Shown in pieces: positions 9,099-21,202 of a DNA stretch of 64,000 nt. Both the position numbers and the translations under genes were made by a program. Position 1 is the stretch's first letter. Each line of letters starts with the position of its first letter. Below the pieces are notes generated by a model. That model worked only from the letters and a program-made list of their open reading frames with translations. It did not search any database and was not told the DNA's origin. The DNA is taken from NCBI GenBank assembly GCA_028690035.1, contig JAQVCA010000001.1, positions 219,940 through 283,939 on the forward strand, in the 5' to 3' direction. This stretch comes from Comamonas sp. Lineage in GTDB: Bacteria; Pseudomonadota; Gammaproteobacteria; Burkholderiales; Burkholderiaceae_C.

Positions 9099-10649
9099 TT
9101 ATATAGCGCCTGCCTCTTGCGCAGACACAGATTCCGGCTGTCCGTACAGACGGTTCAGGGCATTCAGATAGGCTTTGGCCGAGGCCACGATCACATCCGG
9201 ATCGGCCCCCACGCCATTGACCACGCGCCCGGCGCGCTGCAGACGCACGGCCACTTCGCCCTGGCTTTCGGTGGAGCCGCTGATGGCGTTAATGGAAAAC
9301 AGCAGCATCTCCGCACCACTGTTGACCTGGCTTTCGATGGCCTTGAAGCAGGCATCGACCGGGCCATTGCCCTGGGCGCTGGCCTTGATTTCGCGGCCTT
9401 CGTGCTGGAACACCACTTCAGCGCGCGAGGGCTCGCCAGTCTCACTGTGCTGCTGCAAGGAGACAAACTGAAAGACATCTTCTGGCGTCTTTGAGCCTTC
9501 TTGCACCAGTGCCAAGATATCTTCGTCAAAAATCTCGCTCTTGCGGTCGGCCAGCTCCTTGAAAGCGGCAAAGGCGGTGTTGATGGCCGCTTCGCTGTCC
9601 AGCTCCACGCCCAGCTCCTGCAGACGCTGCTTGAAGGCATTGCGCCCCGAGAGCTTGCCCAGCACGATCTTGTTGGCGCTCCAGCCCACATCCTCGGCGC
9701 GCATGATCTCGTAGGTGTCGCGCGCCTTGAGCACGCCATCTTGGTGGATGCCGCTGGCGTGCGCAAAAGCGTTGGCGCCCACCACGGCCTTGTTGGGCTG
9801 CACGACAAAGCCGGTGATCTGACTGACCATGCGGCTGCTGGCCACGATGTGCTCGGTGGCGATGTTTATATCCAGACCGAAGTGGTCGCGGCGCGTCTTG
9901 ACGGCCATGACCACTTCTTCCAAAGCGCAGTTGCCCGCACGCTCACCCAAACCGTTGATGGTGCATTCCACCTGACGCGCGCCGCCGATCTTGACGCCAG
10001 CCAGACTGTTGGCCACGGCCATGCCCAGGTCGTTGTGGCAATGCACGCTCCAGATGGCCTTGTCGGCATTGGGTACGCGCTCACGCAGGTTTTTGATGAA
10101 GTTGCCGTACAGCTCGGGGATGCCGTAGCCCACGGTGTCGGGGATGTTGATGGTGCTGGCGCCTTCGTTGATCACCGCTTCAATAACGCGGCACAGGAAG
10201 TCGGGATCGCTGCGGTAGCCGTCTTCGGCGCTAAATTCAATGTCATCGAGCAGGTTGCGCGCAAAGCGCACGCTGCGCTTGGCCTGCTCCAGCACCTCTT
10301 CGGGGCTCATGCGCAGCTTTTTCTCCATGTGCAGCGGGCTGGTGGCGATAAAGGTGTGGATGCGCGCGCGCTGTGCGTCCTTCAGCGCTTCGGCCGAGCG
10401 GGCAATATCGCGATCGTTGGCACGCGACAGGGAACACACCGTGGCATCTTTGACCGTACGGGCAATGGCCTGCACCGATTCAAAGTCGCCGTTCGATGCC
10501 GCAGCAAAACCGGCCTCAATCACATCCACGCGCAGGCGTTCGAGCTGGCGTGCAATGCGCACCTTTTCATCACGCGTCATAGAGGCGCCGGGCGATTGCT
10601 CGCCGTCGCGCAAAGTGGTGTCAAAAATGATCAAACGATCGCTGCCCAT
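9099..10649 (-). CDS. leuA: 2-isopropylmalate synthase (type 1)
   Basis: 516 aa; [24 protein letters not shown]..., [17 protein letters not shown]. Confidence 0.95.
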   Translation of the reverse strand: MGSDRLIIFDTTLRDGEQSPGASMTRDEKVRIARQLERLRVDVIEAGFAAASNGDFESVQAIARTVKDATVCSLSRANDRDIARSAEALKDAQRARIHTFIATSPLHMEKKLRMSPEEVLEQAKRSVRFARNLLDDIEFSAEDGYRSDPDFLCRVIEAVINEGASTINIPDTVGYGIPELYGNFIKNLRERVPNADKAIWSVHCHNDLGMAVANSLAGVKIGGARQVECTINGLGERAGNCALEEVVMAVKTRRDHFGLDINIATEHIVASSRMVSQITGFVVQPNKAVVGANAFAHASGIHQDGVLKARDTYEIMRAEDVGWSANKIVLGKLSGRNAFKQRLQELGVELDSEAAINTAFAAFKELADRKSEIFDEDILALVQEGSKTPEDVFQFVSLQQHSETGEPSRAEVVFQHEGREIKASAQGNGPVDACFKAIESQVNSGAEMLLFSINAISGSTESQGEVAVRLQRAGRVVNGVGADPDVIVASAKAYLNALNRLYGQPESVSAQEAGAI

Positions 10650-10697
10650 GGTGTATCCCCCTGATGGTTGGCTGGTGAAGTTGGTTGCGTGAAAAAC

Positions 10698-12365
10698 TTA
10701 TGCCGCTACGCACACCTGTACGGCGGCGCGCTGCAAGCCTGAAAGAATAGCGTGCATCGACGCCGACACGATGTTGGCATCGCGCCCGACACCGTACACT
10801 GTGTGCTCGTCATCGACGCGCAGTTCCACATAAGCTATGGCCTGCGCATGGGCACCCTGCCCCACGGCATGCTCTGAATAATCCTGCACACGCACGCTGC
10901 GCCCCAGCGCATCGCACAAGGCGTGCACAAAAGCATCGATAGCGCCATTGCCTTGACCATGCAGCGGCACCACTTGGCCCTCCAGCAGCACACTGCCTTG
11001 CAGACGCACTTGACCCTGGTCTTGCTGCATGGCGTATTGCAGGCCGTGTTCTTGGGTCAGGCCGTACTCTTTTTCGAAAATCTTCCACAAATCGGCAGCG
11101 GCAAACTCGGTACCCAAAGCATCCATCTCGCGCTGCACGACTTGGCTGAACTCAATCTGCAAGCGGCGCGGCAGTTGCACGCCGTATTCGGTTTCCAGCA
11201 GATACGCGATGCCACCTTTGCCCGACTGGCTGTTCACGCGGATCACCGCCTCGTAGCTGCGCCCCAGGTCTTTGGGATCGATGGGCAGGTAGGGCATATC
11301 CCAAATATCCCCCTCTTTGCGTGCTGCAAAGGCTTTCTTGATCGCATCTTGGTGCGAACCGGAGAACGAGGTGTAGACCAAATCACCCACATACGGATGG
11401 CGCGGGTGTACGGGCAGCTGGTTGCAGTATTCGACCGTGGCACGAATGGCGTCGATATCGGAAAAATCCAACCCTGGGGCAATGCCCTGGATGTACATGT
11501 TCAGCGCCACATTCACGATATCCAGATTGCCCGTGCGCTCGCCGTTGCCAAACAGACAGCCTTCCAGGCGATCGGCTCCGGCCAGCAAGGCCATTTCCGC
11601 CGTAGCGGTACCAGTGCCGCGGTCGTTGTGCGGGTGCACGGAAATGATCACACCATCGCGGCGTTCAATGTGGCGGCACGTCCACTCCACCATGTCGGCA
11701 AAAATGTTGGGGCTGGAGTGCTCCACGGTGGTGGGCAGGTTGATGATGCACTTGTTGTCGGGCGCGGCTTCCCAGACTTCGGTCACTGCATCGATCACAC
11801 GCTTGGAAAACGCCAGCTCCGTGTCCGAATACATCTCAGGCGAGTATTCAAACTGCCACTGCGTTTGCGGGTACTGCGCAGCCAGGTCTTTGAACATCTG
11901 CGCGTGCGTGCGTGCCAACTCTACGATGTCGTCCTCGCTCATGTTCAGCACCACGCGGCGCATGACCGGGGCGGTGGCGTTGTACAAATGCACAATGGCG
12001 CGCGGAGCACCTTCCAAGGCTTCAAAAGTGCGACGAATCAGGTGCTCGCGCGCCTGGGTCAGCACCTGGATGGTCACATCCTGAGGGATACGCCGTTCTT
12101 CGATCAGCTTGCGCAGAAAGTCAAACTCGGTTTGCGAGGCCGAAGGAAAGCCCACCTCAATCTCTTTAAAACCGATCTTCACCAGTTGCTCGAACATGCG
12201 GATCTTGCGCTCCACATCCATGGGTTCAATCAACGCCTGATTGCCATCGCGCAAATCCACGCTGCACCAGATGGGCGGGTGCGCGATCTGCGCCTCGGGC
12301 CAGGAGCGATCACGCAACTGCACAGGAGCGAAAGGGCGGTATTTGCTGGCGGGGTTGGTCAACAT
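10698..12365 (-). CDS. leuA: 2-isopropylmalate synthase (type 2, actinobacterial-like)
   Basis: 555 aa; [73 protein letters not shown]. Confidence 0.95.
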   Translation of the reverse strand: MLTNPASKYRPFAPVQLRDRSWPEAQIAHPPIWCSVDLRDGNQALIEPMDVERKIRMFEQLVKIGFKEIEVGFPSASQTEFDFLRKLIEERRIPQDVTIQVLTQAREHLIRRTFEALEGAPRAIVHLYNATAPVMRRVVLNMSEDDIVELARTHAQMFKDLAAQYPQTQWQFEYSPEMYSDTELAFSKRVIDAVTEVWEAAPDNKCIINLPTTVEHSSPNIFADMVEWTCRHIERRDGVIISVHPHNDRGTGTATAEMALLAGADRLEGCLFGNGERTGNLDIVNVALNMYIQGIAPGLDFSDIDAIRATVEYCNQLPVHPRHPYVGDLVYTSFSGSHQDAIKKAFAARKEGDIWDMPYLPIDPKDLGRSYEAVIRVNSQSGKGGIAYLLETEYGVQLPRRLQIEFSQVVQREMDALGTEFAAADLWKIFEKEYGLTQEHGLQYAMQQDQGQVRLQGSVLLEGQVVPLHGQGNGAIDAFVHALCDALGRSVRVQDYSEHAVGQGAHAQAIAYVELRVDDEHTVYGVGRDANIVSASMHAILSGLQRAAVQVCVAA

Positions 12366-12423
12366 GGTGGTGTCTTTCTTACAGGGTGAAGGCGGATGGG
12401 CTCAAACAAAAATAAAAACAAAA

Positions 12424-12453
12424 ACGGCCCGTCGCAAGCTGCTGACGGGCCGT
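12424..12453 (-). terminator. leu attenuator terminator hairpin
   Basis: acggcccgtc-gcaagctgct-gacgggccgt followed on the minus strand by TTTTGTTTTTATTTTTG, between the leader peptide and leuA. Confidence 0.88.
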
Positions 12454-12480
12454 GGAAGTAGTGTGTGGAAAACGCGCGCG

Positions 12481-12537
12481 CTACTGGCTCTGCCCGATGG
12501 ACATGCCTAGTAGTAGGGTGGTGGCTTGCGTAAACAT
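12481..12537 (-). CDS. leu operon leader peptide MFTQATTLLLGMSIGQSQ
   Basis: 18 codons including CUA CUA CUA, immediately upstream of an intrinsic terminator preceding leuA. Confidence 0.85.
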   Translation of the reverse strand: MFTQATTLLLGMSIGQSQ

Positions 12538-12599
12538 AGGGAACACTCTAGCACAATTTGCTGCACTGCAACCAAAGGCATATGCGACCCGCGAGCCAA

Positions 12600-13454
12600 T
12601 CAATGCAGGCCACGCTCATCGGGCTCATCCTTGGACATGCTGATCACGCTGGTGGGTTGACCCTTGGCCTTGCGCGACAGGTACACGCCGTAGCCACTCA
12701 CGCCATACAGAGCAAACACGCCAAACAGCACCGAGGGCGCATGGATGTTGATCAACGCAATCGCCAGCGGGATCAACACAATCGCCGCAAAAGGCACGCT
12801 GCGCTTGAGGTTGATATCTTTGAAGCTGTAAAACGGCGCATTCGTCACCATAGTCAACCCTGCGTACAACGTGAAGGCAAACATCACCCAGCTCATCGCT
12901 TGCCAAGTGATGCTGCCATCTTGGCCGCGCACCACGCCATAGTCGTCCATCAACCAGACAAAACCCACCACCAGGGCCGCAGCAGCGGGCGAGGGCAGGC
13001 CCTGAAACCAGCGTTTATCGACCACGGCAGTGTTCACGTTGAAACGCGCCAAACGCAGCGCAGCGCATGAGCAATACACAAACGCGGCAATCCACCCCCA
13101 GCGCCCCAAATCCTTGAGTGCCCAGATATACGAAATCAGGGCAGGCGCCACGCCAAAGGACACCATGTCCGAGAGCGAGTCCATCTGTTCACCAAAGGCG
13201 CTTTGCGTATTGGTCATGCGCGCCACGCGCCCATCCAGGCTATCGAACACCATCGCGCACAGCACTCCGTAGGCTGCCAGCGTGAAACTGCCATTCATGG
13301 CCATGACGATGGCGTAAAAACCGCCAAACAACGCTGCTAGGGTGAAGAGGTTGGGCAGGATGTAGATGCCCTTGCGCCGCTTGCGCACGATGATGCCGGC
13401 GGCGCTGTCGTTGTCTTGCATGGAATGCTGCTCCGTGGGGATGACGTGTCCCAA
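12600..13454 (-). CDS. pssA: CDP-diacylglycerol--serine O-phosphatidyltransferase
   Basis: CDP-alcohol phosphotransferase motif DSLDGRVARMTNTQSAFGEQMDSLSDMVSFG. Confidence 0.93.
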   Translation of the reverse strand: MGHVIPTEQHSMQDNDSAAGIIVRKRRKGIYILPNLFTLAALFGGFYAIVMAMNGSFTLAAYGVLCAMVFDSLDGRVARMTNTQSAFGEQMDSLSDMVSFGVAPALISYIWALKDLGRWGWIAAFVYCSCAALRLARFNVNTAVVDKRWFQGLPSPAAAALVVGFVWLMDDYGVVRGQDGSITWQAMSWVMFAFTLYAGLTMVTNAPFYSFKDINLKRSVPFAAIVLIPLAIALINIHAPSVLFGVFALYGVSGYGVYLSRKAKGQPTSVISMSKDEPDERGLH

Positions 13455-13513
13455 TAAATCGCCCTATTCTACGCACCATGCCAGAGCACCCCGGCGCGCC
13501 ATAGAGCGCAAAA

Positions 13514-13533
13514 AAGGCCACCGCAGTGGCCTT
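13514..13533 (-). terminator. Intrinsic terminator downstream of ilvC
   Basis: aaggccaccgcagtggcctt next to an A-run on + (T-run on -). Confidence 0.7.
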
Positions 13534-13569
13534 GGCTTGGACATGCCCAGTCACCTGGGCATGGCGCGC

Positions 13570-15167
<1,598 letters not shown>

Positions 15168-15240
15168 GGGGTGCTTCCTCTTTTTACCGCCCTCCCCCAG
15201 CACCGGTAAGCGATGGGCTTGGCAGGCAATAGATTCATCA

Positions 15241-15332
15241 AAATTAGGAGCTGCTAGCGCTTATCTATACTGAATTTCAAAGAGTTTAATACTTGAAATG
15301 ACGCCAAAAAAGCGGTAGCAGCTATGGTTTTT
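15241..15332. repeat. Dispersed palindromic repeat, full copy
   Basis: Arms GAGCTGCTAGCGCTTATC / AGCGGTAGCAGCTATGG; inner stem ATTTCAA/TTGAAAT; between ilvN and ilvB. Confidence 0.8.
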
Positions 15333-15352
15333 ATGATCTGGGCAGATTGTAG

Positions 15353-17155
15353 TTACAGATCATCTTTGCCCAGCAGCATCTCGGTGATGCCTTTGCCGGC
15401 CTGCACCATCGGGAAGACGTTCTCCGTGGGATCAGTGCGGAAGTCCAGAAACACGGTCTTGCCTTCCTCGCGCACGATGCGGCGCGCCTCTTGCAGCGCC
15501 CATTCCACCTTGGCGGGGTCTTCAATCTTGATGCCCGCGTGGCCATAGGCCTCAGCCAGCTTCACGAAATCGGGCAGCGAATCCATATAGCTGTGGCTGT
15601 AGCGGCCCGAGTATTCGATCTCCTGCCACTGGCGCACCATACCCAAGTAGCGGTTGTTCAGCGCGCAGATCACCACCGGGGTGCTGTACTGAAAGCAGGT
15701 GGCCAGCTCCTGGATGTTCATCTGGATCGAGCCCTCGCCCGTGATACAGAACACCTCGGCGTCGGGCTTGGCCAGCTTGATGCCCATGGCATAAGGCAAG
15801 CCCACGCCCATGGTCCCCAGACCGCCGGAGTTGATCCAGCGGCGCGGTTCGTCAAAACGGTAAAACTGAGCAGCCCACATCTGGTGCTGGCCCACATCGG
15901 AGGTGATATAGGTATCCGTGCCCTTGGTCAGATTCCACAGGGTCTCAACCACATATTGGGGCTTGATGACGGTGCCGTCGCCACGGTCGTACTGCAGGCA
16001 GTTGCGGCCACGCCAGGCTTCGATCTGGTCCCACCAAGCAGCCAGGGCGCCAGACTCGGGGCGCTGCGTGGTCTCCTTGATCATGGCGATCAGCTCGGTG
16101 AGCACCTCTTTGACATCACCAACGATAGGGATGTCCACGCGCACGCGCTTGGAAATGACCGACGGATCCACATCGATGTGGATGATCTTGCGCTCGATCG
16201 ACTGGAAATGCTTGGGGTTACCGATCACCCGATCGTCAAAGCGCGCGCCCACGGCCAGCAGCACATCGCAATGCTGCATGGCGTTGTTGGCCTCCATGGT
16301 GCCGTGCATGCCCAGCATGCCCAGGTATTTTTTGTCACTGGCGGGGTAAGCGCCCAGGCCCATCAGGGTGTGGGTGACCGGATAACCCAGCATGTCCACC
16401 AAGGTGCGCAGCTCTTGGCAGGCATCGCCCAGCAACACCCCGCCGCCGGTGTAGATGTAGGGGCGCTTGGCGCTGAGCAGCAGTTGCAGCGCTTTGCGAA
16501 TCTGTCCCGAGTGGCCTTTTTTCACCGGGTTGTAGGAACGCATCTCCACGTCGCGCGGATAGCCTGCGTAGGCGGCTTTCTTGAAAGAGACATCCTTGGG
16601 AATGTCCACCACCACTGGGCCAGGACGCCCCGATCGCGCAATGTGAAACGCCTTTTTCATGGTGCTGGCCAAATCGCGCACATCCTTGACCAGGAAGTTG
16701 TGCTTGACCACCGGACGGGTGATGCCCACCGTGTCGCACTCTTGGAAAGCATCGGTGCCAATCGCAGCGGTTGCAGTCTGACCGCTGATGACCACCAGTG
16801 GAATCGAATCGGTGTATGCAGTGGCAATACCCGTGACAGCATTGGTCAGGCCAGGGCCAGAAGTCACCAGCGCCACGCCCACCTCGCCGGTGGCACGGGC
16901 AAAACCGTCGGCGGCATGCACGGCTGCCTGCTCGTGGCGCACCAGCACGTGCTGAATCGTGTCTTGCTTGTACAGCGCGTCGTAGATGTACAGCACAGCA
17001 CCACCGGGGTAGCCCCAGAGGTATTCCACGCCTTCGGCCTGCAGGGCTTTGACCAAGATTTCAGCGCCCATCAGCTCAGAGATAGGGCTGCTGGAGGTGT
17101 TGGAGGAAATAGAAGCGTCGGCAGCCTGTGCTGCCTGGGAAGTGGAGAGTTCCAT
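15353..17155 (-). CDS. ilvB: Acetolactate synthase large subunit
   Basis: 600 aa TPP-dependent enzyme; GYPGGAVLYIYDAL, ITGEGSIQMNIQELATC. Confidence 0.96.
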   Translation of the reverse strand: MELSTSQAAQAADASISSNTSSSPISELMGAEILVKALQAEGVEYLWGYPGGAVLYIYDALYKQDTIQHVLVRHEQAAVHAADGFARATGEVGVALVTSGPGLTNAVTGIATAYTDSIPLVVISGQTATAAIGTDAFQECDTVGITRPVVKHNFLVKDVRDLASTMKKAFHIARSGRPGPVVVDIPKDVSFKKAAYAGYPRDVEMRSYNPVKKGHSGQIRKALQLLLSAKRPYIYTGGGVLLGDACQELRTLVDMLGYPVTHTLMGLGAYPASDKKYLGMLGMHGTMEANNAMQHCDVLLAVGARFDDRVIGNPKHFQSIERKIIHIDVDPSVISKRVRVDIPIVGDVKEVLTELIAMIKETTQRPESGALAAWWDQIEAWRGRNCLQYDRGDGTVIKPQYVVETLWNLTKGTDTYITSDVGQHQMWAAQFYRFDEPRRWINSGGLGTMGVGLPYAMGIKLAKPDAEVFCITGEGSIQMNIQELATCFQYSTPVVICALNNRYLGMVRQWQEIEYSGRYSHSYMDSLPDFVKLAEAYGHAGIKIEDPAKVEWALQEARRIVREEGKTVFLDFRTDPTENVFPMVQAGKGITEMLLGKDDL

Positions 17156-17375
17156 ATGTGTGATTCAACCTTTGTGAATTTCTCTAACGAAAAACCTTCG
17201 GTGCCCCTTGCACGCAGCCCTCGTGAGGCCGGCTTGGGACTTGAGGCCACGACCATGGGCGTTGCTACGTAACCGCCTATTTGCCGAATCGTGACCCGTT
17301 TGCCTACGTGTTGCCAGTATTGCGTGCATGCATTATGGCACTGCAACATAAGCCAAACGACGGCTTTTTTTTATT

Positions 17376-18029
17376 GTGCAATCGCAATGCGATAATCCTG
17401 CTTTTCCCGTAGGCGACAGCGCCTGCGAGCCATCTCTCTCGTTTTTTGTCTGCCCCTTGGCCACTGCACAAGAGCTCTCCCAATTCCTCAAAAGCATTGA
17501 AAAGCGTGCTTTCAAGCGCACTTGGTTTCATGTGCGCGATGAGGAAGCAGCCCTGGACATCGTGCAGGACAGCATGCTCAAACTCAGCCAGCACTACGGC
17601 GACAAGCCGGCGCAAGAGCTGCCCATGCTGTTTCATCGCATCCTCTCCAACACCACGCTGGACTGGTTTCGACGCCAAAAAACGCGCAACGCACTGTTTT
17701 CCAACATCTCCGATCTGGAGCATGCGGCTGGCGCGGAACACGAAGATTTCGACTGGCTGCAAACTTACGCCGACGACACGCAAAGCAGCGCAGCACAAAG
17801 CGCCGAAGCTTTGACCGAGCGCACCCAGTTGTTACAAAGCATTGAAAAAGAAATACAAATGCTTCCGGCGCGTCAACGCGAGGCATTTTTGTTGCGTTAC
17901 TGGGAAGAAATGGATGTTGCCGAAACTGCCGCTGCTATGGGCTGCTCGGAAGGCAGCGTCAAGACGCATTGCTTCCGCGCCGTTCAAGCCCTGAGCAAAG
18001 CACTCAAAGCCAAAGGAATTGAGCTATGA
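17376..18029 (+). CDS. RNA polymerase sigma factor, ECF-like sigma-70 family
   Basis: DIVQDSMLKLSQHYGD (region 2), LPARQREAFLLRYWEEMDVAETAAAMGCSEGSVKTHCFRAVQAL (region 4). Exact start uncertain. Confidence 0.88.
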   Translation: MQSQCDNPAFPVGDSACEPSLSFFVCPLATAQELSQFLKSIEKRAFKRTWFHVRDEEAALDIVQDSMLKLSQHYGDKPAQELPMLFHRILSNTTLDWFRRQKTRNALFSNISDLEHAAGAEHEDFDWLQTYADDTQSSAAQSAEALTERTQLLQSIEKEIQMLPARQREAFLLRYWEEMDVAETAAAMGCSEGSVKTHCFRAVQALSKALKAKGIEL

Positions 18030-18514
18030 CCCACCCCGCCCCCCACGATGACCAAGCTCAGGATCTGTTTGCACGCAAGATCACCGCACACTTGAATGCC
18101 TCCGAAGCCCAACTACCCTATGTGGTGACTGAGCGCTTGCGCGCCGCGCGCGAGCAGGCAATTGCCCAGCGCAAGCGCGCGGATGTGCCCCTGCGTACGG
18201 TAGCGCCAGCCAGCGAAACCGCTCAGCAACTGGCAGTCAATGCCGATGGCACCTTGTCCTTGGGTGGTGCCGGCCATGAACCGCGCACGGCGCCCCTATG
18301 GTTGCGCCGCCTGCTCACTGGTCTGCCCCTGGCTGCGCTGGCGATTGCCCTGACTGTGATTAGTGTGGATGAAGATACACGCGCCACTTTGGGTGTGGCC
18401 CAGGTCGACGCTGAGCTGCTCACCAGCGCACTACCCCCTGATGCCTATACCGACCCTGGTTTTTTGCAGTACCTGCAAACTGGCACGCTCCAGAGCACAT
18501 CCGCCCAACCGTAA
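18026..18514 (+). CDS. DUF3619-like protein, single TM, overlapping the sigma gene stop (ATGA)
   Basis: DLFARKITAHLNASEAQLPYVVTERLRAAREQAI plus a C-terminal TM segment; position after the sigma gene. Confidence 0.7.
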   Translation: MTHPAPHDDQAQDLFARKITAHLNASEAQLPYVVTERLRAAREQAIAQRKRADVPLRTVAPASETAQQLAVNADGTLSLGGAGHEPRTAPLWLRRLLTGLPLAALAIALTVISVDEDTRATLGVAQVDAELLTSALPPDAYTDPGFLQYLQTGTLQSTSAQP

Positions 18515-18556
18515 ACCCTCAGCCGCTAGGCCGCTCACACCGCTCCATTTTTTGGC

Positions 18557-19552
18557 ATGCCCCCATCGCCCAACGCCCCCGCTAACGCCCACACTCAAAG
18601 GTCATTGCGCCACAGCGCGCCGCCTGCGCTGTGGGCTGCAGGACTCGTGTTGCTGGCACTGGCATGGGGTGGGGGGCGTTTGTGGCCCCAAATGGCAATG
18701 GCGCCCAGCGCTTTGCCACCCAGCCTAGCGGTGCATGAGGATCGGCGCAACGCCCCCCTGACCACCGAGACACCCACCGAGCTGCGCCTGAGCAGTGTCG
18801 GCCCAGAATGGAAAGACCTGACGCCCGTGCAGCGCGACATTCTGCAGCCTTTGCACCTGCAATGGCCTGCCATGGGGGGCCTGACCAAACGCCGCTGGCT
18901 ACTGCTGGCCGAACTGTACCCGGGCATGAGTACCAAAGAGCAAACCAAGCTGCACGAGCGCATGCAGTCTTGGGCCAGTCTGAGCGCACAGCAGCGCAAC
19001 CAGGCGCGCCTGAATTTCTCGAATGTCAAGCGCTTGACTCCTACCGAGCTGGCTGCCAAGTGGGAGGAATACCAGGCCTTGAGTCAGGCAGAAAAACAGC
19101 GCCTAGCAGACGAAGCCCGTGCGGCGCAACAAGCTGTCAAGGCCACACGCAAAAAGCGCAAGCTCACGCGCGTGCCTGCAGCTGCCAGTGCGCCAGCTGC
19201 CGCCAATCCGCCCAAGATTTTGCCGCCTGCCGATATGGCACCGGCAATGCCTAAGCCGCCCACCACGCCAGTGCCTGTCGATGCCCACGTCGTTGCCGCA
19301 CCTGTGGTCGCGCCCAGTGTGGCACCTGCACAGCCGTTGCCATCCATAACAGATGCTGCGCCCTTGCCTGTGCAAGTACCCCAGCCGATGTACACCATGG
19401 ATTTGCCCCCGTTACCCCAAAGTAACCCGGCTGCCAGCACTGCCACGGATACGCCCCATCACACTGTGGTGGCACCAGCACCAGTACCCACCTCAGAGAG
19501 GCCAACGCCAGACGGCACCCACCACCCTCCTGCCTTGCCGCACATGCCCTAA
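18557..19552 (+). CDS. DUF3106-like protein with Pro/Ala-rich C-terminus
   Basis: EWKDLTPVQRDILQPLHLQWPAMGGLTKRRWLLLAELYPGMSTKEQTKLHERMQSWASLSAQQRNQARLNF. Confidence 0.75.
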   Translation: MPPSPNAPANAHTQRSLRHSAPPALWAAGLVLLALAWGGGRLWPQMAMAPSALPPSLAVHEDRRNAPLTTETPTELRLSSVGPEWKDLTPVQRDILQPLHLQWPAMGGLTKRRWLLLAELYPGMSTKEQTKLHERMQSWASLSAQQRNQARLNFSNVKRLTPTELAAKWEEYQALSQAEKQRLADEARAAQQAVKATRKKRKLTRVPAAASAPAAANPPKILPPADMAPAMPKPPTTPVPVDAHVVAAPVVAPSVAPAQPLPSITDAAPLPVQVPQPMYTMDLPPLPQSNPAASTATDTPHHTVVAPAPVPTSERPTPDGTHHPPALPHMP

Positions 19553-19638
19553 GCGTAGCCCTGTCTAGGTTCCAGCACGACAGCGCATCGGCCACAGTAC
19601 CCATGGTTTAGGCTGACTGTCACTTTTTTGTCCTGTTT

Positions 19639-20199
19639 TTGCCTTATTGTCGCGCCGTGACCGCTCCCGCTCCAACCTCCTCCTGCTCGCCAGACTCTGG
19701 TACCGATCTACATGCCCCCGGTCTAGTGCGCCGTATGGCTTGCTGGCTCTATGAGGGCTTGCTGATGTTTGCCCTGATGATGGTGGCGGTGCTGCTGCAA
19801 ACCGCGCTGGCGCTGCTGCTGCCTGCGTTCAACCACCCCGTCTTGCTGCAAACCACCAGTGTGCTGCTGTGGGGTGCCTACTTTGTCTGGTTCTGGCGGC
19901 ACGGTCAGACTTTACCCATGAAAACTTGGCGCATCGCCATCGTCGATACCCAGGGTCAGCCAATCCACAACCTGCGCGCACTGGCGCGTTATGCCTACAG
20001 CTGGATCTGGTGCATGCCGCTGCTGGTGCATCTACTGGGCTGGCAACTGCCGCTGACGCAGCTGGCGCTGTGGCAAGGCGCTTGGGTACTGACCTGGGCA
20101 CTGCTCAGTCGCCTGCACCCGCTGGGGCAGTTCTGGCACGATGCTTGGGCAGGTACGCGCTTGGTGTCTACCGCCCCCATGAAAGCACGCACGACATGA
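19639..20199 (+). CDS. RDD family membrane protein
   Basis: APGLVRRMACWLYEGLLMFALMM...FVWFWRHGQTLPMKTWRIAIVD. Confidence 0.85.
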   Translation: MPYCRAVTAPAPTSSCSPDSGTDLHAPGLVRRMACWLYEGLLMFALMMVAVLLQTALALLLPAFNHPVLLQTTSVLLWGAYFVWFWRHGQTLPMKTWRIAIVDTQGQPIHNLRALARYAYSWIWCMPLLVHLLGWQLPLTQLALWQGAWVLTWALLSRLHPLGQFWHDAWAGTRLVSTAPMKARTT

Positions 20200-20588
20200 C
20201 CCCCCCCCACCCGCACAAGGCCCGCACGGGTTTTTCGCGCCTGTGGCATGCCACATGCTATTCCTTACAAGGGCTGCAGGCGGGCTGGCAAGAAAAAGCC
20301 TTCCGCCTCGAAGTCCAGCTCGCCTGCCTCTTATTGCCTACCGCATTTTTTTTAGGCCAAAACTGGGTGGAGCGCATGCTGCTAGTGGGCAGCGTGCTCT
20401 TGGTTTTGATAGTCGAACTGCTCAATAGTGGTATTGAGGTGGCCATCGACCGCATCGGCCTAGAGCTGCACCCTTTATCCAAAAAAGCCAAGGATCTGGG
20501 CAGCGCTGCCGTGCTGCTTAGCCTGCTGCTCAGCGCCCTGACCTGGGGCAGTGCCTTGCTGACCTACTGTGAAAGATGGTTGCCATGA
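20196..20588 (+). CDS. dgkA: Diacylglycerol kinase
   Basis: EVAIDRIGLELHPLSKKAKDLGSAAVLLSLL; start overlaps the RDD gene stop (ATGA). Confidence 0.9.
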   Translation: MTPPHPHKARTGFSRLWHATCYSLQGLQAGWQEKAFRLEVQLACLLLPTAFFLGQNWVERMLLVGSVLLVLIVELLNSGIEVAIDRIGLELHPLSKKAKDLGSAAVLLSLLLSALTWGSALLTYCERWLP

Positions 20589-21202
20589 CCAGCCCAACCT
20601 CCCTGCCCCTAACAACTCCCAACTTTTCTTTGTGCGTGTACTGCGGCTCGCGCCCGGGCCACGACCATGCCTATACGCAGGCTGCGCAAGCCGTTGGCCG
20701 CTGGATTGGCACGCACGGCGGACAGCTGGTCTATGGTGGCGGGCGCACCGGCTTGATGGGTCAAGTGGCGGAAGCCACGCGCCTGGCCGGCGGTCGCGTG
20801 GTGGGCATCATCCCGCAAGCACTGGTTGATCGGGAAGTGGCCAATCCGCTGTGCGACGAGCTGCATGTGGTGGCCAACATGCACCAGCGCAAAGCCATGA
20901 TGGCCGAACGCAGCCACGCCTTTTTGGCCTTGCCCGGCGGCATTGGTACCTTTGAAGAGCTGTTTGAAGTGTGGACTTGGCGCCAGCTCGGCTACCACGA
21001 CAAACCAATTGGCATCCTGAACGTGGCAGGCTACTACGACAGCATGTTGCAGTTCTTGCATTCGACCGTCAGCACCGAGTTCATGGGCAGCTGGCAAATG
21101 GAACTGGTACATACCGACCACCGCATCCCCGAGCTGCTGGCGTACCTGGTGCAGGCCGCTGGCACCAGCCCGGAAAGCCAGCCACTGGAAGAACGTATTT
21201 AA
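20585..21202 (+). CDS. TIGR00730/LOG family Rossmann-fold protein
   Basis: VYCGSRPG, GGGRTGLMG, LPGGIGTFEELFEVWTWRQLG. Confidence 0.92.
   Translation: MTSPTSLPLTTPNFSLCVYCGSRPGHDHAYTQAAQAVGRWIGTHGGQLVYGGGRTGLMGQVAEATRLAGGRVVGIIPQALVDREVANPLCDELHVVANMHQRKAMMAERSHAFLALPGGIGTFEELFEVWTWRQLGYHDKPIGILNVAGYYDSMLQFLHSTVSTEFMGSWQMELVHTDHRIPELLAYLVQAAGTSPESQPLEERI

Noticed and set aside
9501-12389. Long plus-strand ORFs (387 and 488 aa) opposite the two leuA genes
   Set aside because: Shadow ORFs with biased composition; both minus-strand genes are well-conserved enzymes.
15491-17272. 593-aa plus-strand ORF opposite ilvB
   Set aside because: Antisense shadow ORF, His/Gln-rich with no recognisable domain.
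17156-17375. Possible ilvB leader peptide/attenuator like the leu one
   Set aside because: No run of branched-chain codons with a following terminator could be assembled convincingly upstream of ilvB.
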